A stretch of DNA of 64,000 nucleotides from Coptis chinensis (Eukaryota; Streptophyta; Magnoliopsida; Ranunculales; Ranunculaceae): positions 12,001,501 to 12,065,500 of the forward strand of contig CM027382.1 in NCBI GenBank assembly GCA_015680905.1. The letters run 5' to 3'. This document shows, piece after piece, positions 12,409 through 24,955 of this stretch. The translations under genes were made by a program, and so were the position numbers. Position 1 is the first letter of the stretch. Each line of letters starts with the position of its first letter. Below the pieces are notes generated by a model that was not told the origin of the DNA, searched no databases, and was given only the letters and a program-made list of their open reading frames with translations.

Positions 12409-13260
12409 TTGTATTTGAGAATATGGCAACACCACCGATTACTCCTAGCATTCATCGTTCCTCTTGTTGTTTCTCATTCATTTCCTCATGGGGAGAAGCC
12501 CGAAAAGTTCAATAGAATCGATTTCAAATGGCCCGGCAACAAAAGATGCTCTTCTATCCGACCACCCCGAACTTGGCAAGGTTTCTATGGGATAAGGCTC
12601 GATGTAAGCCACGATGAAACCAACAAGGAGAAGGTTTTGGCCAAGGATGCTTGGTTTTATGCTGATTTCTTGTGTAGAAATTATGTCCTTAGTGGGTTGG
12701 TGACTCATTATACAATGTGTATAGTGTGTTCAAAGGCCGCTAAGGAACTTTGGGATTCGATTGGACAAGAAATACAAGAGTGAAGATCTTTGGCATGAAG
12801 AAATTCATAGTTGGCTGATTTCTTGATTTCAAAATGACGGATAGTAAGACCGTCATAAGCCAAATCCAAGAACTTCAAGTAATCCTCCATGATGTCATTC
12901 TGAAAAGAATGGCCCTAGGAGAATCTTTCCAAGTGGGTCGCTATGATTGAGAAATTACCACCATCTTGGAAGGATTTTAAGAACTATCTTAAGCATAAAC
13001 GCGAAAGATATGAATCTTGAATAAGAACCGATTGTCCATCTAAGGATAGAGGAAGATAACCACCTATCCGAGAAGAAGGGCAAGGATCCCATGGTGGCAA
13101 AGGCCAAAGTTGTGGAAAGATCAAGTGCTTGGGGAAAGGGAGGGAAGCCAAGACAAAGCTCAAGGTGAAGAGATTAGTACGCCTACTAAGTTCAAAGGCA
13201 AATGTTACTCTTGTGGGGAAGAATTTTGGACATAAGGCAAGTGAATGTCGCAAGCCAAAA
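12409..13260 (+). pseudogene. Copia gag remnant
   Basis: The translation across frames shows the copia gag pattern: EKFNRIDFKWPGNK, then a segment ending FLCRNYVLSGL and KAAKELWDSI, typical of the UBN2 gag core. A zinc knuckle (C-Y-S-C-G-E, H-K-A-S-E-C) follows at about 13205-13250, but with one extra base between its second C and its H. Stops and shifts are frequent, so no gag protein is made. It belongs to the copia element and leads into the integrase region. Confidence 0.8.
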
Positions 13261-13552
13261 GAAGTACAAGAAGCAAAAAGATGAAGCAAATGTGACAATG
13301 GACACGCCGATAATGTTAATGACATGAACCTATCTGTTGTGGTTTGAATGTCTCATGATTGGAAATGAAAGGGAATGGTGGGTGGATAATCGGTGGCTAC
13401 GGCCACATATGCTCCAACAAGTTGATGTTCACCACTTATCATCTTTGTGGAAAAGGAAGAATAACTCTTTATGAGAAACTCTTTCTCGCCCAAGGTTGAA
13501 GGCAAAGAAAAGGTGGTGATGAGGTTGACTTAAAAGGAAGGAACTAACTCGA

Positions 13553-14881
13553 ATGAGGTGCTCTATGTGCGACATTCGCAAGAACTTGGTTTCCGGTCAT
13601 TCTTTGAGCAAGAATGGCTTTAAGTTAGTCTTTGTTTTTGATAAATTTGTACTAACTAAGAATGATGTATTCGTGGGAAAGGACTATTTTCAGGATGGGC
13701 TCTTTAAGATATCTTGTTTTACTATTGCGCTAAAGAGCGCCAATAAAGTTGAATCTTCTGTTTATTTGATTGAGTCTTCACATGTATGACATGATAGATT
13801 AGGACATGTTAATTATGATACTTTGCGTAGATTAATTAATTTGGACTATATACCAAAGATAAAAATAGATCCACACCATAAATGTGAAAATTGTGTAGAA
13901 TCCAAGTTGACCAGATCATCATTTCATTCCATTGAAAGAAGTACTGAACCTCTAGACTTAATACATACATATATATGTGATCTTAAGTACATGCAAACTA
14001 GAGGTGGTAAAAAGTATTTCATTACTTTTATTGACGGTAGCACTAGATATAGTTATGTTTACTTGTTGAGAAGTAAAGATGAGGCAATTGAAGTGTTTAA
14101 ATACTATAAAAATGAAGTTGAAAATCAACTAAGCAAAAAGATTAAGGCTATAAGGAGTGATAAAGGAGATGAATATGAATCACCTTTTGAAGGTTTTTGT
14201 TCTGAACATGGAATCATTCATCAAACTACAGCTCCTTATTCACCTCAATCAAATGGTATTGCGGAACGCAAAAACCGAACTCTAAAAGAGATGATGAATG
14301 CTATGTTGTTAAGTTCGTTTTTACCCTGAATTTGTGGGAGGAAACTTTGCTTTTCGCCAATTACATTCTCAACAAGATTCCTAACAAAGAAGAAGACGCT
14401 TTAAAACACCATACCTAATTGTGGGAAGGTCATCAGGACTTCCTACAAATTCTTAAAAGCGTGGGGGTGTCTTGCTAAAGTGGAAGTCCCTAAACCTAAG
14501 AAGGTGAAGATAGGACCCAAGACTATTGATTGTGTATTCATTGGATATGCAAACAATAGTAGTGCATATCGTTTTCTCGTTCATAAATCAGAGATTCAAG
14601 ATATACATGTTAATACGATTATTGAGTCAAGGAATGCTTCATTCTTTGAAAATACATTTCCGTATAACATATGTATAGAGCCAAGTTCAACAAAGAGAAC
14701 TTTAGACGCTACAACTAGTAACCATTCTACACAAAGCGAAATTGAGGAGGAACCTAGATGTAGTAAAAGGTCAAGGACGTCAACGTCTTTTGGACCTGAT
14801 TTTCTAATATACTTGTTGGAAAATAATCCTCAAACGTTCAAGGAGGCAATGTCATCTCCGGAAGCTACTTATTGGCAATAA
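13553..14881 (+). pseudogene. Copia integrase region
   Basis: The GAG-pre-integrase zinc region is visible ([15 protein letters not shown], then CENCVESK at about 13880). The DDE core follows: [34 protein letters not shown] and [14 protein letters not shown] with the catalytic glutamate. A stop near 14327 and one or more shifts cut the frame; the C-terminal part (VFIGYANNSSAYRFLV) resumes at 14480. It would join cDNA to host DNA if intact. It is inactive as read. Confidence 0.88.
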
Positions 14882-15021
14882 AGCTTAGATTGAATCCATA
14901 ATGCAAAATCATACATGGAATTGGTGGATTTTACCAGGGGTTCAAGACTTTGGAATATAAGTAGATATTCACAAAGAAATTGAAGACTGATTGATCAATC
15001 AACAAGTATAAAGCTAGACTT

Positions 15022-15801
15022 GTGGTTAAAGGCTTTAGACAAAAGGAAGGATTGGATTATTTTGACACTTATTCTCCAGTTACAAGAATAACTTCCATAA
15101 GAATGCTAATAGTAATAGCATCAACACATGGATTTGAGATACATCAAATGGATGTAAAGACGGCATTCTTGAATGGTGAGTTAGATGAAGAAATATACAT
15201 AAAACAACCTGAAGGGTTTATTGCTCCTAGACAAGAAAGGAAAGTTTGCAAGTTTGTTAAATCCTTATATGGATTAAAGCAAGCACCTAAGCAATGACAT
15301 GAGAAATTTGACAATGCAATGTCGTCAAACGGTTTCAAAATAAACGAGTATGACAAGTGTGTCTATGTCAAAAGCACTCAAAAGGGATGTGTCATTGTTT
15401 GTCTCTATGTAGACAATATGCTAATTTTGGGTAGTAACATGGATGTCATAATATCTACCAAACAAATATTATCTAGTAAGTTTGACATGAAAAATTTAGG
15501 TGTCGCTGATGTTATCCTAGGAATTAAGATCTCTAGGACGGAGGATGGACTTGTTCTATCACAATCTCATTACATTAAGACGATTCTTGAAAAGTTCAAG
15601 AAATATAACATCACACCAAAAAGGTCACCAGTTCACGTAAATCTTCATTTAGCTAAAAATATTGGAGATAGCATATCTCAACTAGAATATTCTCGTATAC
15701 TTGGCAGTTTAATGTATGTCATGAACTGTACAAGGTCTGACATAACATACTCTGTGAGCAAGCTAAGTCGATATACGAGTAATCCTGACAGAGATCATTA
15801 A
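15022..15801 (+). pseudogene. Copia reverse transcriptase
   Basis: Clear copia RT motifs are present: VKGFRQKEGLDYFDTYSPV, QMDVKTAFLNGEL, EEIYIKQPEGF and KSLYGLKQAP. A TGA at about 15296 interrupts the frame just before the usual W. The active-site motif reads YVDN instead of YVDD: the second catalytic Asp codon at 15415-15417 is AAT (Asn). This change alone should abolish polymerisation. The downstream part (FDMKNLGVADVILGIKI) is well kept to 15801. Confidence 0.92.
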
Positions 15802-16353
15802 ACTGCCATACTGAGAGTTTTGGGATACTTAAAGTATACTTAGAATTTTGGTCTGCACTATACAAGATATCAAGCCGTTCCGAGAAAGTCTTGTGATGCT
15901 AATTGGATATCGACACTAAAGACTCAAAGTCCAAGTGGATATGTCTTTACACTTGGAGGTCTTTGTTGTTTCTTGGAAATCCTCAAAACAAACGTGCATA
16001 GCGAGGTCCACTATGGAATCATAATTCATTGCATTAGACGAGAGAAGAAGGAGAAGTAGCTTCAAAATTTCTTATAAGATATTCCAAACTGGGCTAAACA
16101 CTCGTACCCGAAATTGTGTATACACCGTGATGACCAATCTGCTATTGGTAGAGCACTGAGTAGCATATATAACGGGAAGTCTCGACACATACGTTGTAGA
16201 CATAATACCGTTAGACAATTGCTCTTAAATGGAGTTATCTCAATCGACTATGTAAGGTCAAAAGATAACATTGCGGATCCGCTTACAAAAGGTTTAACAA
16301 GAGAGCAAGTGGAAAGATTATCAAGGGGAATGGGTTTAAAGCCTTTGAGATAA
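15802..16353 (+). pseudogene. Copia RNase H
   Basis: The RNase H domain follows RT directly and is cut by several stops and shifts between 15802 and 16110. The C-terminal half is open from 16114: DDQSAIGRA, SRHIRCRHNTVRQLL and VRSKDNIADPLTKGL are standard phrases of this domain. The end GMGLKP is typical of the copia polyprotein terminus. Confidence 0.88.
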
Positions 16354-16955
16354 TCAACCAAGAGTCCTCATAATGGAAAAACCAACATAGTTGACTAAGG
16401 ATCCCAAGATCTAGGTTCAAAGGGCCAACTGAATTATGTATGTGACTCAGTTAGCACTGGAGAGTAATAATATACTCTAACCCATTCCAATATAAGACAG
16501 TGCATATCTGTCGTGAGACCCAAGATAAGTCAAGCTTTTAATGATTTACTATATCTTGAAAAGTTATGTTATCCAAGTGGAGTATTGCATGATACTCTTT
16601 ATAGAAATCACCTATGTGAGTGTGAAGTGGGGACGCTTCTATGAGAATTTTAAGGCAAATGTCTCAAAAGCACTCTCTGAAACCAAGAAATGTTTAAGGC
16701 CAAAATGAACACCTTAGCGTGAGAACCAATGATGTCGAGAAGGTACTGCGTGAAGATGATTGTCTAGGTTTATACAAATGGCTGACAGTTCAAGGACATA
16801 AATTAAAGTCTACTGATCGTCCAATTAAATCGGATCATCTTTCACTAAGGCAAGTTCAAGGCCTCCCATGCTACTTGACCTGATGCGGTATCTTTTCATT
16901 TGTAAAAGAACAGAAATCCGATGTTTATGATAGAAGAAGCCAAATTTTCATTCAT

Positions 16956-16963
16956 GTGGGGGA
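16956..16963 (+). other. Polypurine tract of the copia element
   Basis: GTGGGGGA lies immediately before the right LTR (TGTTAG at 16965). This is the standard position for priming plus-strand DNA. Confidence 0.7.
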
Positions 16964-16964
16964 T

Positions 16965-17666
16965 TGTTAGAAAAATGAATTTGCACAAATCCATTAAAAT
17001 ATGAATGAGTAGTTTGTCTCCCAAGTTACCTCACTTGAGATGAAATGGGTTTTTCTTGAAACAGTACGTAAAGTGAGAAAAACCTTTTCAAAAGGATGCA
17101 CTTGTTCGAAAATAGTGCATTATGCCCAAAAGGTGCGACCTTTCGAAATATGCACTGGTTTGAAATAGTGCATCTATCATGCCTAAACGGTGTGACCTTT
17201 CGAAATAGGCACTGGTTCGAAACAGTGTTTTATGCCGAAATGATGTCTTTTTGAAACATGTGACTTTTCAAAGAGTTGCTTACTTTTTCCCAAGAGTCAC
17301 TGTGTTGTTTCGAAAAGGCACCACTCACCTATAAATAGTGGATAAATTTGGAAAGAAAGACACACCAGACACACAGAGTTCTAATCTTTCTCTTCTTCCC
17401 CTGTTCTTAGTCAAATACTATATGTTGTGTTCGATGATTCTATAGAATTGAAGTGCTAGCTTTCTATAGAAGGAAATCTGTTCTATCTTGGGAGACAGTT
17501 TTCCATCAACCTTCAAGCACCGTAAGGGGGAAAATTTGTCTTAAGGACATAGTGTATCTACACTAGGCTCGGATTTAACTAAGAAGTACAAGACACGTAC
17601 AAGACAAAAAGTTTGTATAGTTTGGTAATTGGTAAAGAATAAGTACAATTAAGTTGTATATTCTAT
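16965..17666 (+). repeat. Right LTR of the copia element
   Basis: It repeats the left LTR with scattered differences. The last bases read TATTCTAT instead of TATTCCTAACA, so the CA end is lost, and the GATTC target copy follows directly. TATA box at 17330-17337. Confidence 0.9.
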
Positions 17667-18439
17667 GATTCCAATTAGGAAACAATCTTTATGAAAACAC
17701 ACTCAAAGAAATTACTACTAACTTATCTATAATTTATTAAACTTATCTAAATAACTTATCTAACTTATTTAAATTCTAACTTATCTAAATTTATCTAAAA
17801 TTATCTAAATTCTAACATACTTATGATATTAATCCTCATAGCGATGGCTAATAGTTAATACATTCAGTACATCTGACGGTATAAGTTGATTCCTGGCTTT
17901 TAAGTGGTTTGTGTGAAGCCTACATCGGATGGCTAATAGTTAATACAATCAGTATATCTAACAGTAAACCAACACGATTAAAGAGTAAGTTGATTCAAAT
18001 TAGGAAACAATTTTTATGAAAACATACGCAAAGAAATTACTACTAACTTATTTAGAATTTATGAAATTTAATTATCTAAATAACTTATCTAACTTATGTA
18101 AATTATAACTTATCTAAATTTATCTAAAATTATCTAAATTCTAACATACTGATGATATTAATCCTCATAGTGATGGCTAATAGTTAATACATTCAGTACA
18201 TCTGACGGTAGAAGTTGATTCCAATTAGAAAACAATCTTTAAGAAAACGTACTCAAAGAAATTACTACTAACTTATCTAGAATTTATGAAACTTATCTAA
18301 ATAACTTATTTAACTTATTTAAATTCTAACTTATCTAAATTTATCTAAAGTTATCTAAATTCTAATGTACTAATGATATTAATCCTCATAGCCTTCTTAT
18401 CCACAAACACTTCGGAGAGTATTTCCCTGGTGTTGTTAA
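17667..18439 (+). repeat. Tandem repeat array flanking the copia insertion
   Basis: Units contain GATGGCTAATAGTTAATAC, CAGTACATCTGACGG, AAGTTGATTCCAATTAG and runs of ACTTATCTAAATAACTTATC. Anchor positions at about 17662, 17987 and 18212 give unit lengths of roughly 325 and 225 bp. The difference is an extra ~105-bp module (GTGGTTTGTGTGAAGCC onwards) that is also present just left of the copia element at about 11522-11617. The copia element thus landed in this array. Within the array are short ACTTATCTAA runs. Confidence 0.8.
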
Positions 18440-21400
18440 TCCTCTATATAATAAAGCAATTTGGTTTTTTATGTATTTATATCAAACGGTTAGGGAGAAA
18501 GCAGTTTTGGGATGATCTAACAGTAATTATAACACTTACTAATATCCATAAAATTAGGAAATAAGAATAAGAATCATTTATCGGACCAATCTCTATTTTT
18601 CCTTCAAATCACTTTTAGTTACCAATAAACAAATTACTTTTAGTTTTGGGATGATCTGACGGTAATTATAACACTTAGTAATACCTATGAAATTAGAAAA
18701 TAAGAATCCTTGGCCAATCTCTCTTTTTTCTTCAAATCACTTTTAGTTATCAATAAACAAATCACTTTTAGTTACCAGATATATATATAAACCTACGTCT
18801 TTCACTATTTCCTCTTCCTCACGAAGATACCTTACAACCATTTATTCTTCCTAACCAGTGAGGTAACACCCTTCTTCTCACCCTATCATGTTTGAGTGCA
18901 AGGATCTCCCAACGCAATCTTCAGTTTAAGGTAAAAAAACTCATTACTTCGTTGTCAGTGAGTTTTGTTGCTTTTTCTACATTGTTTTTTCAGTAACCTT
19001 CTTCAATACTATCTTCTTCTCTTCAGTAAGAATTCTTAACATGATTTATCTATCTCGGTTCTCTCCACTGTGTCATGCTTTCTCCACCACTCTAAGTCTC
19101 TTTTTCAACATGTAATATTAATTTGTATTTAGTTTACATAGTGGTTCAGTGCATAGTTTTATGGGTGTAATGAAAACTATGCCTTTAACACTCAATTTAG
19201 ATTTCAGCGAGATGGGATTTTGGAAAAATCCATTGATACGTGAATAAATCTTTTCTATTGAATAAGATTCCTCAGGATTAAACGATAGTTGTGAAGGCAA
19301 GTACATTTTGACATCATTTTCTTCTAATTGTTCAAGTTTATTTCTATGCACAAAACAACAAAGAATCTACATTCATTTTAGTATGTACATAGTGTAATGC
19401 AGAGACTTCAACGCTTCTTTTGCAAGATTGAACTAATCAATGGAAGGTTTACATATTGTTGAATGAGAACTTTTTCAGTCAACATGACTGAGAACGTGTT
19501 TGGGTTACAAGAAAATGTAAGAGTGAAGAATTAGCTATAATAGAAGCAAGTAAGTTAGTGGAAAAGTTATTTTTCACTATTTATATTTGAAAAGCTATGT
19601 CTTATTTGTCTGTAGATGTATGCTTCATTTTGTGCATTTTGTAGTTATAAAGACGTGTTGAGTAGGAGACTAAATGCAAAAGAATATATCATTTTCCAAT
19701 CCCAAATGTTTGTGCTAGACTCATTTCCCATGTTTATTGTGTTGCATAAGTGCATGGCCAATGATACAACAACAACCAAAAGAGTATAAGTCAAGGCACA
19801 AGTAGAACTTCTACTTCTTATGATATCATCACTCGAGTATTGAGGATCAGTATCCTCTCTTCTTATCAGATTTTTGAATCCTCATAATTTCTAATATGAT
19901 ATTTTAGTTTCGATAAATTTTTATATTAAGGTTGTAGTTTCTTGGATATTTTCGGCCTCTTTGTATTGTGACTTTGTGTGCACTTATTAGGACTTCATAA
20001 CCGTACCTCACAGTATATTAATTTAGTTATCATTTGACAGTTATTAATTATGTTAAATCCAGGTACAAAGGATTATGGGTTTAATTGAAACCAACATTTT
20101 GAGAATGTGACACATGAAGACGTACTACCTCACACTAAGATCGGAACAAGTAGGTAAAGGTAGGAAAGAAAGCACCCTCTTCATCAGATACAATTGAGTT
20201 GCATATTTGGGTCAGAAGTTTGGAAGCTAATAGTTTATATCCTTGGATTGTCTAACGACTGTAGCCGAATTGACAAAATATTATATTTTCATCATTGCAT
20301 TGTGAAAGGTTGGCTATGGCGTTGTGATTAAGATTTAGTTGCAAGAAGTGGCTACAGAAGTTCAGATTTCATTGTCAATTAGGCTCACTTTTTAATAGCT
20401 AGCTACTAAACTACCCCATGTTGTCTTGAGCATTGGTTATGGGGTGTCTTTAGCTTCTTTACTTGATAGTGTTGGTTGCATATATCTTTGGATTTAGCAA
20501 GGATCCATTTTGTTTTTACTCATTAATGGATCTATGACTTTTACTATTATTATATTTATGCAGGAACTATCCAACGAAGGAAATAAAGACGATAATATTT
20601 TGGCAACTGACAGATTCCTCACCCATTGAAGTTTGCAAATTGGGTATATATTAAAGGCATTAAGAGCAAATTTTGGAAGTTCATTTGAGTAGCAAACCTA
20701 TTCCCAGTGGTATCTTTGAGTGGCAGATCGAACTATTCCCAGTACAGTAGTATCTTTGAGTAGTAGACTTATAAATTTGTTTACAATAGCCATGTTTTAA
20801 TTGAGCCTATTTGAAGCTCCATGGGCTCTATATTGGTCATTTGAAATATCTTTGTTCATTCAATGTAATGGCATAATTTGTAGTGCATCTTACATATGAT
20901 CTCTTATGCATTTTTGTAGTAATTGTGTAATGGACATGATTAATCAGATGCATTGAATCCATTTAGCTACTGTCATCGAACTTTTGATGTTGACAAAATC
21001 AAGAAAACTTGAGAACTTTTTGTTACTTCAGCAATTCATATTAGTTATTGTTTTTGTTGTTGGTTGTTGACACTTCGTTTGCCAGTCCATTGGATTGCAG
21101 ACATGTCCTTTAGCAGGAAACATTTGATATCAATTTGGGGTCTTAGTTGTTTGATCCAAGCATGTTAGTTCTACCGCAGGACTATCTACAGAACTATTGA
21201 TGATAATAATTATGTGCTCATGAATAAGCTAATCTCGCTATGTATTTAGCAAGATTAAAAGCAAGTAAGCCAAAAGACCTACAAAATTTCTCTCAAAAAG
21301 ATTGTCATTGGCGAAAATTGCATTTGCTTGCTTAACGACGCGGATGGGGTGTCCTTTAATGTTCACTTTAAGTATACACATGTGCGACAAGTTCTCACTA

Positions 21401-21798
21401 AAAGCCTAATAGTGCTCCAACAGTGTTTGTATAACCCTTGAGCGTTCTTATTGATTGCAATATTTACCTTAGATTATAGGAGTTTGCTATTGACTTTTTA
21501 TTTATTTTTCTAATTCTTATATAGGGACTTAACAACTATTCAGGTTTTGTTGGCGTAAGGCATATTTACTCATGGGATTTGAAGCACTTGTGGGTGCATT
21601 ACTTTTATGGGCATATTGCCGTGTGAAATTGAGTATGTATGATGCACAAAAGTTCAATTTATATGTAAAAAAATAGTGGAAACACTCATGATTTTTTTTT
21701 CCAATAAAATTGGGGTTAAAATATTAAATTGACACGATTTTATTTTGCTAAATTTACCCATAATGACTCGAGTGGCGTAGCCACGGGTTAAATTCTAG
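18440..21798 (+). mobile_element. Non-coding Helitron (candidate)
   Basis: The left end TCCTCTATATAATAAAGCAA follows an A at 18439 and closely resembles the terminus at 11497. The right end has a perfect GTGGC-GTA-GCCAC hairpin (21772-21784) and CTAG about 11 bp later (21795-21798), the Helitron 3' arrangement; the next base is G rather than the usual T. No Rep or helicase sequence is seen in between, and short exon-like pieces inside were not recognised. It is therefore a non-autonomous element if the ends are correctly paired. Confidence 0.55.
18495..18775 (+). repeat. Direct duplication of ~145 bp near the Helitron 5' end
   Basis: CAGTTTTGGGATGATCTAAC at about 18500 recurs as TAGTTTTGGGATGATCTGAC at about 18643, and the following segment (AATTATAACACTTA, CAAATCACTTTTAGTTA) is repeated as well. 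Two copies, moderately diverged. Confidence 0.8.
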
Positions 21799-24392
21799 GA
21801 TGATGATAAAACCTGTATTAAAGTACGAAAATACTATGCATACTTGAAGTCTTCTCACTCAGCCCCAGTGAAGCCCAACAAAGCCTGACTAAAGCCGAAG
21901 ATTCCAAAAAGACAAAACCAATGCAGAACAGGACCAACTGTTTGATCTTTTCGTTGATTGAACTGTGCCTTATGATGGTGTTGATAAACCTAGTTACATC
22001 TTATGTGACTGAAAAGAAGACTGGTATGACACCATGACCACCAAAAGCCAAAAGCATGACATCCCAAAAGTACCTTCTGGTTGTGATGATGAATGGTCTC
22101 GACGATTTTAAGGCAATCTAGCAAATATATGACCTGTGTGAATGACTTTTACTAGAAGATGAAATATATTTTTTAGAGGTAGAAGTGAGAAACATGAGCA
22201 ATAATTAACGTTGATTGTGGTCTGAGATCGTATGTGATATAGAACAAAATATAAATATTATAGAGCTTTGGCTCTCATTCTCATGATATTATTGTTAGTT
22301 TGAATCCACTTAATTAATTGTGAGGGAAGACCATTTTGGTTGGTACCTGGCAGTCTATATGATATGCTCAATATATTAAGTTTGGGTTTAGGTACTATGT
22401 TGCGAGATTTGCTATTGAAGCTTATAATTGTTTAGACATTCTATTAATACGATCATTCCAAATTGAAGTAGGCCCCTCCTCCTAGCCAATCTCAGATCTG
22501 CGTGTGTTCCATCTGGGTCGTTCAGTCGAGCAATTACCAGTAAAATGTTAACTATCTAATTCAACCTCTATACGTGTTGCAGGTTGTTTGAACTAATGCA
22601 ATGTAGACAGTCAACATGTCGTCAAGTTATGACATATATTTTCCGTGGTATCATGTTGTTATCTTGGTTTTATTTCAATACTCATTATTCAATGCATGCC
22701 ATTGAGAGTAAGGTGATCAACTTGAGGAAATGATGAGTAGGCGAAAAAGCTCATGGATAGTAAAAATTCAATTGCCTCATTCTAGGTCTGTTTCTTTCTT
22801 CTTTCTCTTTTTATTCATTTCCTCAATTTGCTATATCCACATTTTTCCCTAGATAAAGTTTGGTAGGCAAGCCCGTAGTTGCACTAATCTTATACAAATA
22901 TTAAACTTACAATTTAAGCATTTCTTCTCCTTCAATTTGGTGTGAATACTGGTTACCCCTGATATGATGCACAATCACATACTTCATGATAATTTTATTA
23001 GTTCGTTAATCATAACTTTCCCCATTTTTATTGTATTTGTATGAATTTTATGTATCTATTAATATATGTATGTGTTTCTAAAAAAATTCTATGTTTGACC
23101 ATATTCATTCACGTAGAAACTTAAGTAGAGATTTAACTATTCAGTATGATGGTCATATTTGTTTTAAGATTCTATCTAGAATATGGAAGAATGAAGCCAA
23201 AGCCGGTTAAAATGAATTTGACAAGATTGCATAAAATGAGAACACCAGATGGGCTTAAGGTTGCCTTAGGCCTTGGATGGAGTTTTTCCGTATAAGTAGG
23301 CAACTTCATTGAACTTATATGAACAAAGTTACGAAAAATGGCTAGAACCCAGAATCCACATAGATGTTATTCTATGTTATAAGTACCAATAGGCTATGCT
23401 AGGATCTTTAGTAACTTTGCTAGCGACTATTTTTTATGATTCAGGAATCCTATTGCCTATAAAGGCTTCAAGATTGATTTCCAATTCAAGGCTTTAGTTA
23501 ATGAGAAATAATTACCAACTTTGGGTTACAGATCATTAGCAAATCAATTTTCATGCAATGAATTACTCTCTTGAAACACAATCATCTAATACATCAATGC
23601 ATATATTTTTTCATGCTCGATCCCGAGCTCAACCGGTTTCCAATATGTTACATAGGTACCCTAAGACGAAAGTGTTTGGGATATAGTACTAGGGATGAAT
23701 TTATGAGGTACCATATACAACATTGTCTACATGTTCAGCTGGCCACGTGGAAGTGGATTTGAGGCAGTCCAGTTTTGTAGAGATCATCCAGAGGCAACAT
23801 GGGATATTGTGTGGGGTAGTTAAGTGAGAACTTTATCTTTTTACCATCAACCGATTTGGCTCCCTTGCTAACACCACCATCACAACTACTCGGAAATTTG
23901 TGACCATCATGGTTTTTCTTTGCTTAGTGGTAATTCCTTGTCGTCAAAGCAAGAGATCGAGTAGTGTCATAATGATCTTCTCTAGCTTTAATACCATAGA
24001 TATTTGAAGTGAAGAAAGCTCCAGAAGAAAAGAAAATCCATGTAAGGAAGAATATTAATTCATCATACTTCTTTGTTTCTATTATTATAGATGGGTCTAA
24101 GCCTTAAGGTTTAGTGTTCCCTTGAGTAGAGGAAAATGTAATCGGTCATTTATGTAAAATGAAGTGGTGTAAAGCATTTGTTCTCATTTCAGCATTGTCT
24201 CTTAGTTGTAAACACCAAAAATCATTTGATTTAAATTTAGGTTTGTAACAAGTAATACTATGCTTTGATGCATAACCATGTCAAGTCAGTAAGTTGACTT
24301 TCCATGTCCTGAATATTCCTTTTCAGAATCAAAATGAAAAACAAATCAGTATCAATTAAAACTACATGATTTCACGTATGTATTGCTAATAT
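21799..24392. other. Stretch without recognised gene
   Basis: No gene family is recognised. A short stretch at 21880-22140 contains pieces that look once coding (for example codons after 21900), but stops are frequent. A plus-strand open stretch at 23571-23762 has no recognisable motif. It would belong to the outer Helitron if the nested model holds. Confidence 0.4.
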
Positions 24393-24417
24393 GTGCGTAG
24401 CACGTGCATGATGCTAA
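24393..24417 (+). other. Helitron 3' terminus (hairpin plus CTAA)
   Basis: GTGC (24393-24396), GTA loop, GCAC (24400-24403), then CTAA at 24414-24417 followed by T. This matches the 3' hairpin and CTRR|T rule of Helitrons. It is immediately followed by a (TA)n tract. Confidence 0.65.
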
Positions 24418-24430
24418 TATATATATATAT

Positions 24431-24818
24431 AGCCCGGCTCCTAAAAGGACCTTAAATAAGTACCAAATCTAAAACACCCACAACTTCACCTACAAAATGA
24501 TTTAAACCCTAATCTTTTGTGCATATGATCTACTAACTATAAAGAACATCTCTACAAAAATTCAACTCGTTTGATATCCTCTAACTTAGATAAAATTGTT
24601 TCCACTTTTGAATATATATGTAAAGGTCCAGAAATGTCTAGTTTTTGCATTCATCTTTTGCTAGTGTTAAAAATTGTCGAACGAGTTGAATTTTTGTAGA
24701 GATGTTCTTTATAGTTAGTAGATCATATGCACAAAAAATATTAGGGTTTAAATCATTTTATAGGTGAAGTTGTGGGTGTTTTAGATTTTAGTACTTATTT
24801 GGTCCTTATTTACTTATT

Positions 24819-24870
<52 letters not shown>

Positions 24871-24913
24871 ATATATTATTTAAAGTCCTTTTAAGGTCCT
24901 TTTAGGAGCCGGG

Positions 24914-24915
<2 letters not shown>
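24431..24915. mobile_element. Long inverted-repeat (foldback) MITE inside a (TA)n tract
   Basis: The left arm 24431-24570 starts AGCCCGGCTCCTAAAAGGAC. The right arm 24681-24915 is its reverse complement and ends AGGAGCCGGGCT. The loop (24571-24680) is about 110 bp. The right arm is interrupted by an internal AT tract (about 24822-24877) and a short duplication (TCCTTTTAAGGTCCTTTTAGG). Both ends abut TATATA, so the element seems to have landed in, or brought along, TA dinucleotides. No coding capacity. Confidence 0.85.

Positions 24916-24953
<38 letters not shown>

Positions 24954-24955
<2 letters not shown>

Larger units (their letters stand above)
11618..17666 (+). mobile_element. Ty1/copia LTR retrotransposon, complete in outline, decayed
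   Basis: Two ~700-bp LTRs starting TGTTAG flank gag, integrase, reverse transcriptase and RNase H in the copia order. The 5-bp target duplication GATTC is present at 11613-11617 and 17667-17671. The undisturbed target, AAGTTGATTCCAATTAG, is found again near 18212, which confirms the junctions. The polyprotein has many stops and shifts, so the copy is dead. The LTRs differ by several substitutions and indels, so it is not recent. Confidence 0.92.
11497..24417 (+). mobile_element. Outer non-coding Helitron (inferred), split by later insertions
   Basis: The left end TCTATATAATAAAACAAC at 11497 is preceded by A, the classic Helitron 5' context. A candidate 3' end lies at 24393-24417: a GTGC-GTA-GCAC hairpin followed about 10 bp later by CTAA and then T, giving the expected A|TC...CTRR|T arrangement. 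Between these ends sit a copia element (11618-17666) and a second Helitron (18440-21798), both of which fit as later insertions. Without them about 3.5 kb remains. No Rep/helicase is seen in it, so it would be non-autonomous. Pairing these two ends is inference; the ends could belong to different elements. Confidence 0.45.
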
